Assembly (NCBI RefSeq): GCF_907164915.1
Contig: NC_061867.1
Location: 34,779,751 to 34,843,750, forward strand
Reading direction: 5' to 3'
Length of the DNA: 64,000 bases
DNA from: Impatiens glandulifera
Lineage: Eukaryota > Streptophyta > Magnoliopsida > Ericales > Balsaminaceae
Below, one piece after another: positions 57,972 to 64,000 of the stretch (the first letter of the stretch is position 1; every line of letters starts with the position of its first letter). A program made the position numbers and the translations under genes. Below the pieces are notes generated by a model. That model was not told where the DNA came from, did not search any database, and saw only the letters and a program-made list of their open reading frames with translations.

Positions 57972-57979
57972 GCGCCAAA
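57972..57979 (-). promoter_or_regulatory. E2F-like site upstream of gene C (right element)
   Basis: The minus strand reads TTTGGCGC, fitting WTTSSCSS; ATTCCCGCC, a second fit, follows at about 57944-57952 near the CCCTCC motif at 57954-57959. The left element has TTTGGCGCCAA in the comparable place. Confidence 0.4.
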
Positions 57980-58492
57980 CTATGGGCGGTTAAGTGTGAA
58001 AAGGTGGGTCATGATGTTGTAGGTATTCTTTGAATACCGCTGATTTGGAGATTGACACAGAATGGACCGAGTGACAATCTCAAGAAGTAGCTGAGTACTA
58101 CGACCGAGGCGGGTTTTTAACCCATGGGTTTCCACCGGATCAAGGGTGGCAGAGCAGCGTAACCCATAGTAGTATTCATCAAGTCCCTCCATGGTTGGGA
58201 AGTCAGAGAACCCTTCTTTGGGCAGATTGAAGAGAGTGGCAAATTCGGCTTCATCAAGCCGGAAGGTATGATTCCTTACAGTGGTGACAATGCGATCGCC
58301 CCAGTTGCAGGCATTTCTGAAGAATTCCTTGACATCCTCAATTAGTGTGGGACCGGATTCTTCGAGGAAGGTTTGAAGTCCGGTATCAATAAGGCATTCA
58401 AACATGTTTTTCTTTGGATGGTCATAGTCCCATTCTGCCAGACATGAGTTGAAATCGACACTTAGAAAGTTTCCCAAAGTTCGGCTCGGCAT
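57980..58492 (-). CDS. Accessory gene B, C-terminally truncated
   Basis: The ATG at 58492 (MPSRTLGNFLSVDFNSCL) is the first after a TATA box and a CT-rich leader; an in-frame upstream ATG at 58660 precedes the TATA box and is unlikely. The protein has TGLQTFLEESGPTLIEDVKE, EFFRNA, FRLDEAEFATLFNLPKEGFS, RLGRSTQLLLEIVTRSIL and YSKNTYNIM, then stops after THLFTLNRP. The intact gene B of the left element goes on for about 85 residues (the INWASYLYNKL part). Here that part and most of the spacer to gene C are missing, so a deletion joins gene B directly to the gene C promoter region. About 170 residues remain. Confidence 0.65.
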   Translation of the reverse strand: MPSRTLGNFLSVDFNSCLAEWDYDHPKKNMFECLIDTGLQTFLEESGPTLIEDVKEFFRNACNWGDRIVTTVRNHTFRLDEAEFATLFNLPKEGFSDFPTMEGLDEYYYGLRCSATLDPVETHGLKTRLGRSTQLLLEIVTRSILCQSPNQRYSKNTYNIMTHLFTLNRP

Positions 58493-58566
58493 GATTATAG
58501 TGTTGAGAGAGAGGAATACAAGTAATTTTGTACTTTTGGATGTGATAAAATGGAAAGAGATTGGGT

Positions 58567-58575
58567 CCTTATATA
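58567..58575 (-). promoter_or_regulatory. TATA box of gene B (right element)
   Basis: The minus strand reads TATATAAGG, 75 nt before the ATG at 58492; the leader contains TTCCTCTCTCTC. Confidence 0.7.
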
Positions 58576-58971
58576 GGATCGGTTTTGGAGGGAAAATCTG
58601 AGCATTGATGGTCAGTTTTGTTTTATTAAGGAAGAGAATCTTTCCCTTTTCAAGATGCATGGGGAAGCGGCAGATTGCAAGGCTCGAGGTAAATGTTAGT
58701 TGGGAGGTAACCGGTTCGGTTGGATATTAAATGTTCGGGTGGTTGGGAGTTATCTCATTAATGTGGGATTATCTCATTAAATGCATTTAACACATAACGA
58801 TATTGATTAGATAGAAACCGAAAATGATAGAAGTAATGCCGAAACATGGCATACAGAAAAACACAAATAAAACCGAAGTAGACATGGATGAAACCGATAT
58901 GATCAGATTTGAGTTGGTTAAGGATACATCCGGTACATGCTGCAAAACGACCGGATGCAGGAAGGAGTGAC

Positions 58972-59727
58972 TTAACGTGCGCGGGGATTGAAATCTTGAG
59001 GGAGATTGAAGTTCCCCCTCCTCCATTCTTTCTCAAACTGTTCATAAAATGAATCAGTTGCTTCCCTTGTGAGCACCTGAGCATGGTTTAGACCTTCGCC
59101 GGGACAGGTCGGGACGCCAAGCTCTTCAAGAAGTCGGCTTACTTGGGGAATGAGGGTCACTGACCGGGTGCCGATTATCCAAATAAGGACGTCAAACAGC
59201 ACTCTGGACCAGTTCACCGGCGCACCGGTGACAATGGCCTCCATCATGTTGAAGACCGCCACGAAGTAAGTGTTAGTGACATCTTTTCCCAAGATGCCCC
59301 TTCCTAACACGTCGTTGAGTAGCTGGTATTCAGCTCTCAAGTGGGCCTTGCTGCCGTGGTCATCCACCGGCTCATTCGACCGGGCTAGGTTGTGTGAGAC
59401 CTCGGCCTTTAGGTTGGCCGGGGGGTTAAGATCGGTTAGCCCTTGTTTGGGCAAGCCGAAGCACCGAGCAAAGTCTTGCTCGGTGAAGTCAAAGAGAATA
59501 CCCCCCACTTTAGATTGAATGTGGGTGTCAAAATGTGGTGTTCCTCTGAACACTCTGGCATTTTGGAAAAACTCCAGAACAGACCCAGGATAAATGGAGA
59601 GTTTATCATCAAGGAAGTATTGGAGGCCGGTATCCTCCAAAGACTTTATCATTTTGTAGATGTCGTAATGATCGGTGTTGGAGCACGACTCAAAATCAAC
59701 CTGAAGGATATTTGTGAACTGAGACAT
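58972..59727 (-). CDS. Accessory gene A, intact, unknown function
   Basis: A complete 251-codon frame starts MSQFTNILQVDFESCS. It has TGLQYFLDDKLSIYPGSVLE followed by FFQNA, FDFTEQDFARCFGLPKQGLT, LRAEYQLLNDVLGRGILG, VFNMMEAIVTGAPVNWSRVL and ends NLPQDFNPRAR. The shared domain fills nearly the whole protein, which lacks the long tail of gene C. The ATG follows a TATA box by about 62 nt. It lies about 0.5 kb after the RNase H stop in the same direction. No catalytic or membrane motif is seen. It is the positional counterpart of 19615-20376. Confidence 0.75.
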   Translation of the reverse strand: MSQFTNILQVDFESCSNTDHYDIYKMIKSLEDTGLQYFLDDKLSIYPGSVLEFFQNARVFRGTPHFDTHIQSKVGGILFDFTEQDFARCFGLPKQGLTDLNPPANLKAEVSHNLARSNEPVDDHGSKAHLRAEYQLLNDVLGRGILGKDVTNTYFVAVFNMMEAIVTGAPVNWSRVLFDVLIWIIGTRSVTLIPQVSRLLEELGVPTCPGEGLNHAQVLTREATDSFYEQFEKEWRRGNFNLPQDFNPRAR

Positions 59728-59788
59728 ATTTGCCTTAGTGATAGAGAGGATGTTTTGTTTTTGTGAGTGTTTTGATGAGTGAGTGCTT

Positions 59789-59798
59789 CCTTTAAATA
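59789..59798 (-). promoter_or_regulatory. TATA box of gene A (right element)
   Basis: The minus strand reads TATTTAAAGG, 62 nt before the ATG at 59727, with CCTCTCTATC in the leader. Confidence 0.6.
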
Positions 59799-59799
59799 C

Positions 59800-60243
59800 T
59801 GGTTTTGGGGCTAACCTATTATCCGGGCATTAAATGAGATGATATGTATTAACCGCAGGATAAGAAACTTTGCATGAAATAGGCAGTTTTGCAGTTCTAG
59901 GTGTCGGTCATAGGCCTGAACTGTGAAAGATATCAAAAGATCTTCACGTCCTTTTAGGCGCGACCAGGTTTACTCTGAAAAGGCAATGATGCAGAACAGA
60001 TACCTTTAACCTCTGATAACTATTCCTCTTCTGTTTGAAATTCAAATAATCTAGGGTAGCGTGCTTCCAAACTGGTCAGGTATCAGTTGTTCATCCCGAT
60101 GCGGTTACATGGTGCATGCACCAAGTAGCCGGTCGGTTTATTTTATTTGATGAGCTGGGCGGTTCTTCCGCAGACACCCCGAAGATTCGAAGTTCGACCT
60201 CTTAGGAAGAGTTACCGGTTTGTCTGTCTGAACCGATTTCCCT
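59800..60243 (-). other. Spacer between pol and gene A
   Basis: No coding region. It separates the RNase H stop from the gene A TATA box and presumably contains upstream promoter sequence of gene A. Confidence 0.5.
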
Positions 60244-63200
60244 TTAATTATCCTTTGGAAGAATTTGACTAATATCGGTTAAGCCGAGAGTAAGTCTAAA
60301 TTGAGAAAACTTAGCTTCCTGCAGCGGCTTCGTGAAGATATCGGCTACTTGTTGATCGGTTGGTACGTATTCCAGCCGGATATGCTTCAGCGTGACATGC
60401 TCTCGGATGAAGTGATGTCTGATGTCGATGTGCTTGGTTCTGGAGTGGAGAACCGGGTTGTAGGTGATCGCAATGGCACTTGTGTTGTCACAGAAAATCG
60501 GGGACTCTTCGGCTATAATACCGAAGTCCTTCAGCTGCTGTTGGATCCAGAGGAGTTGAGAGCAGCAGCTTCCGGCCGCCAAGTATTCAGCCTCTGCGGT
60601 TGATGTAGCCACCGATGTCTGTTTCTTGCTGTGCCATGACACCAGTCGGTCACCTAGGAACTGACATGTTCCACTGGTGCTTTTCCTGTCGATCTTGCAC
60701 CCTGCATAATCTGCGTCTGAGTAGCTTGTTAGATTAAAGGATGAGTCTTTTGGATACCACAGACCGACATCAGGAGTGCCCTTTAGATACTTCAGTATCC
60801 TCTTTGCGGCTGTGTAGTGGGATTGCTTTGGATTTGCTTGAAATCTCCCACACACACCAACTGCAAACAAGATGTCCGGTCTACTCGCTGTTAGATATAG
60901 CAGGGAACCGATCATGCCTCGGTATACAATCTGATCAACCGATTGACCTTCATCATCTCTGTCCAGTTTGATGGATGAGCTCATTGGAGTGGCCGCCGAG
61001 GAGCATGTGTCCATACCAAATTTCTTTAGCAGCTCCTTGGTATATTTAGGTTGACTGATGAATGTTCCTTCCTTGAGTTGTTTAACCTGAAGACCTAGGA
61101 AGAAACTTAATTCTCCCATCATGCTCATTTCGAATTTGTCAGTCATCATTTTTGAGAACTTGTCACAGAGCTTTGGATCGGTGGAACCGAAAATAATATC
61201 ATCTACATAAATTTGAACAAGTAGGATATGTTCCTTCTTTTCAAACTTAAACAAAGTTTTATCCACCGAACCGATGGTGAAATCATGCTCTAATAGAAAT
61301 GCGGTTAGCGTATCATACCAGGCTCTAGGTGCTTGCTTTAGACCGTATAAAGCTTTGTTCAGCCGGTATACATGGTTTGGAAATGCAGCATTTTTGAAAC
61401 CGGGTGGTTGTTCAACGTACACTTCTTCACGTAGATCACCGTTCAGAAATGCACTTTTAACATCCATTTGAAAAACTTTAAAGTTTTTGAAAGCCGCAAA
61501 AGTTAGAAAAATCCTAATGGCTTCAATTCTGGCTACAGGAGCAAATGACTCTTCAAAGTCAATGCCTTCTTCCTGTTTGTAACCTTGAGCCACTAATCTG
61601 GCTTTGTTCCTCGTGACCAAACCGTCCTCATTGAGTTTGTTTCTGAATACCCATCTTGTTCCTATGACCGATTGATCTTTCGGTCTGGGAACTAAGTACC
61701 AGACTTTACTACTCTCAAACTGGTTTAGTTCTTCTTGCATTCCCAAGATCCAATCCGGATCTGACAATGCTTCATCTATTCTTTTCGGTTCAATCTGGGA
61801 TATAAAAGCAGAGTTAAAATATCCTTCCAGAAGTTGATTCCTAGTTCGAACAGGTTCTGAAGGGTCACCTATAATTTGCTCAGGAGGATGTTTACTGTTT
61901 CTTCTGAGATTCAGTTCAGGAGTGTCTACCAAGTTACCGTTTATTTGATCAAGGCTAGACTTGTCGGTAGGCTGAACGAGATTGTCAGACCGACCGACTC
62001 CCTCGGATTGGACCGAAGTGTCAGCTTCCTGTTGTGGAACAGTTTGATCCGGCTGGGTATCAATATTACCCATTAGGTCATGGACAAACCGCCTGAATAC
62101 CGGAGTCTCATCTTCACTATCAGAATGGATATCATTATTTTCCAATCTGTTGTGTAGATCAAAGCATGAAGCAGTATTGCTTTCAACCGATTCATCGAAA
62201 ACAACGTGAATTGTTTCCTCCATGGTTGCAGTTCTATCATTATATACTCTATATGCTTTACTTACTGACGAGTATCCTAGCATAATGCCGGTATCGGTCT
62301 TTGCATCAAAAGCAGTAAGTGGGGTTTTACCATTTATATGAATGTAACATTTACAACCGAAAATCCTGAGGTACTTGAGTTTAGGAACTCTGTTAAAATA
62401 AACCTCATACGGTGTTTTGTTGTGAAATCTGTTTATTAAAGACCGGTTTTGTGTATGGCATGCAGTGTTGATAGCTTCAGCCCAAAATTTCTGAGCAATG
62501 CCGGAGTCGGCTATCATGGACCGTGCGGCTTCCTTGAGAGTCCGGTTTCTTCTCTCGGCCAGGCCATTTTGTTGAGGAGTCCTAGCACTAGACAACTCGT
62601 GTCTAATGCCGGATTCATCAAGATATGCAGTTAATGTACCATTAGTAAATTCGGTACCTCGATCACTTCGAATGCTGTTGATGCGAGTTGATTTTTCATT
62701 TTGCAACCGCTTAAGAAGTGTGATCAGGTTTGATACAGTTTCACGTTTAGATGGTAGAAATATCACCCATGTATATCTAGAATAATCATCAATAACTACC
62801 ATGGTGTAAAGCATACCTCCTAGGCTAATGACCTGAATCGGTCCAAATAAATCCATGTGAAGAAGATCTAGGCATCGGTTAGATTGAATATTTCCATTAC
62901 TCTTAAAAGATGACCTAGTTTGTTTACCCATCTAGCATGCTGAACAGACCTTATCCTGGTTAAACACTATGTCAGGAATGCCTTCAACTAGCTTTTTACC
63001 GCGAATGTAGTTTAAGGTTTTCATGTTTAGATGGTTTAGTCTCTTATGCCATAGCCAGGTTTGATCAGTCTTAGCTATCATGCATATAGGATGTTCTACT
63101 CTTGTTTTCCAGTCTACCTTATAAATGTTTCCTATCCTATTTCCGGTTAGTAGTACAATACCTTGAGAATCCTTAACTAAGCATGCATGTTTAAGAAATT

Positions 63201-63519
63201 CTACCGTGTATCCGGCATCACACATCTGACTAATACTAAGTAGATTAAAACGTAGGTTTTCAACTAAGAGTACATTATCAATAGTTAAGTTTCCATGGAC
63301 AATCTTACCCTTGCCCACAGTTTTACCTTTTGAGTTGTCACCGAAGGTAATTAGAGCACCGGTTACTGATCTGATGTCGATTAGCAAATTGCTGTTTCCG
63401 GTCATGTGCCTGGAGCAGCCGCTGTCCAAGAACCATTCGGAGTTTCCTAGTCGTTTCTTTGGATCCTGCAAAATGTACATATTTACAATTGTTTGGTACC
63501 CACATTTACTTGGGTCCAC
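60244..63519 (-). pseudogene. Ty1/copia pol: protease, integrase, reverse transcriptase, RNase H (one in-frame stop)
   Basis: One frame is open from 63519 to 60244 except for a TAG at 62934-62932, where family members have glutamine (CSACQMGKQ); CAG to TAG explains it. Before the stop: protease WFLDSGCSRHMTG and the integrase zinc finger (WHKRLNHLN ... CSAC). After it: integrase catalytic residues in HMDLFGP (D27 of the second part), SDRGTEF (D90) and NGLAERRNR (E126), a DD35E spacing; reverse transcriptase with [29 protein letters not shown] and YVDDIIFGS; RNase H with [23 protein letters not shown] and ADIFTKPLQ. All catalytic motifs look intact, so only the stop and the frame break with gag disable it. 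Confidence 0.9.
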
Positions 63520-64000
63520 ATGCGATTAGTCCCTTAGGTATCCAAACCTTGATAAACCGGACGGTTTTCTTTGCTAGGGTTTTAACTGTCCTTTTGACAC
63601 TTGGTCTGGTGTATTTCGGTTTTCCATCAAATGTCCTAAATGGTGGTCGTCTTTGATTCGGTGATCTGTAGTTTGACCTACACGGTTCAGGAAAGTCTTT
63701 CTTATATTTGAGGATTTCGGCTTTTCTTTTCTCAAGGTCAAGCCATGAATCGGTTGGGCCAACATAATCGTATTTTAGCTTCTCTTCCCTATAATATGCG
63801 GTTTCCTCTTCTTCAGCTGTACAGGTGCTCTTAAGAAATTTTATAAGGGGAAGGTTTCCTTTTGTAGGCCTTGCTTTCTCTATGGGTTTTCGGTCTTTAG
63901 AGCTATTCCCTGTGTATCCAAGACCACGCTTACAGCGAGGATGCCTATAGTGTTTATTCATATCCTTTACTATATCGCTAGATCTCTTATAGGCGGCCAT
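63506..64000 (-). pseudogene. Gag C-terminal region of the copia element, partial at window edge
   Basis: The reading enters at 64000 and runs 164 codons in a frame different from pol. It is rich in K, R and P and includes FDGKPKYTRPSVKR and KKTVRFIKVWIPKGLIACGP, which resembles the 'KKIWVPKG...TGPK..WVPK' junction between Gag and protease in copia polyproteins. It ends at a TAA, and a one-base frame change is needed to reach the protease frame (63519). Since copia normally has one gag-pol frame, I read this as damage; the nucleocapsid zinc knuckle would lie beyond the edge. Confidence 0.65.

Larger units (their letters stand above)
55122..64000 (-). mobile_element. Ty1/copia element (SIRE/Maximus-like) with three-gene 3' cassette, partial
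   Basis: Reading leftward: end of Gag, protease, integrase, reverse transcriptase, RNase H, then accessory genes A, B and C. RNase H motifs such as [16 protein letters not shown] and the presence of extra genes after pol fit the SIRE/Maximus lineage; the lineage call is inference. The 5' LTR and most of gag are beyond the right edge. No LTR or polypurine tract is found after gene C, where the sequence meets a convergent plus-strand relic within about 80 bases, so the 3' end is lost. Confidence 0.85.

Noticed and set aside
1..64000. CRISPR arrays, bacterial operons or viral genomes
   Set aside because: Repeats seen are tandem satellites or transposon ends without spacers; sequence character and elements are those of a plant nucleus.

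Overview
This window is nuclear DNA from a flowering plant, very probably a eudicot. It is AT-rich and made almost entirely of transposable elements in several states of decay: Ty1/copia and Ty3/gypsy-type LTR elements, a LINE, hAT, CACTA and a possible Helitron. I find no intact ordinary host gene. The copia accessory proteins resemble a 'putative plant transposon protein' family that I remember mainly from Lamiales gene models (for example Dorcoceras). That taxonomic hint is inference.

Layout. 1-7150: a LINE 3' end split by a CACTA element with a perfect 3-bp target duplication, then a decayed LTR-element region. 7151-11512: a hAT element with terminal repeats, an 8-bp target duplication and a decayed transposase; it also carries, on the opposite strand, a fragment of a CYP72A-type cytochrome P450 gene. 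13328-22676: a complete LTR-to-LTR copia derivative with a 5-bp target duplication. It has lost gag and nearly all of pol but keeps three accessory genes. 22682-27400: further LTR-element relics. 27412-34255: a large tandem duplication holding a LINE ORF1-type pseudogene and CACTA transposase-associated exons. 34265-37083: one end of a CACTA element with an array of about twelve hairpin repeats. 37200-52150: mostly featureless AT-rich DNA with tandem repeats, small relics and a 1.8-kb non-autonomous hAT. 52154-55045: a plus-strand relic of one accessory gene. 55122-64000: the 3' part of a copia element on the minus strand, with gag end, protease, integrase, reverse transcriptase and RNase H, followed by the same three-gene cassette.

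The most interesting system is this copia family. Downstream of pol it carries three paralogous genes, called A, B and C here. Each gene has a TATA box 62-122 nt upstream of its ATG and a CT-rich leader, so each looks like a separate transcription unit rather than part of the gag-pol polyprotein. The cassette order A-B-C is the same in both copies. In the left copy the cassette survives although pol is gone, and the 5' LTR is joined directly to the middle of RNase H. Function is unknown; gene C is long, with basic, acidic and coiled-coil-like stretches. Domain names and lineage calls rest on remembered family motifs, not on searches.
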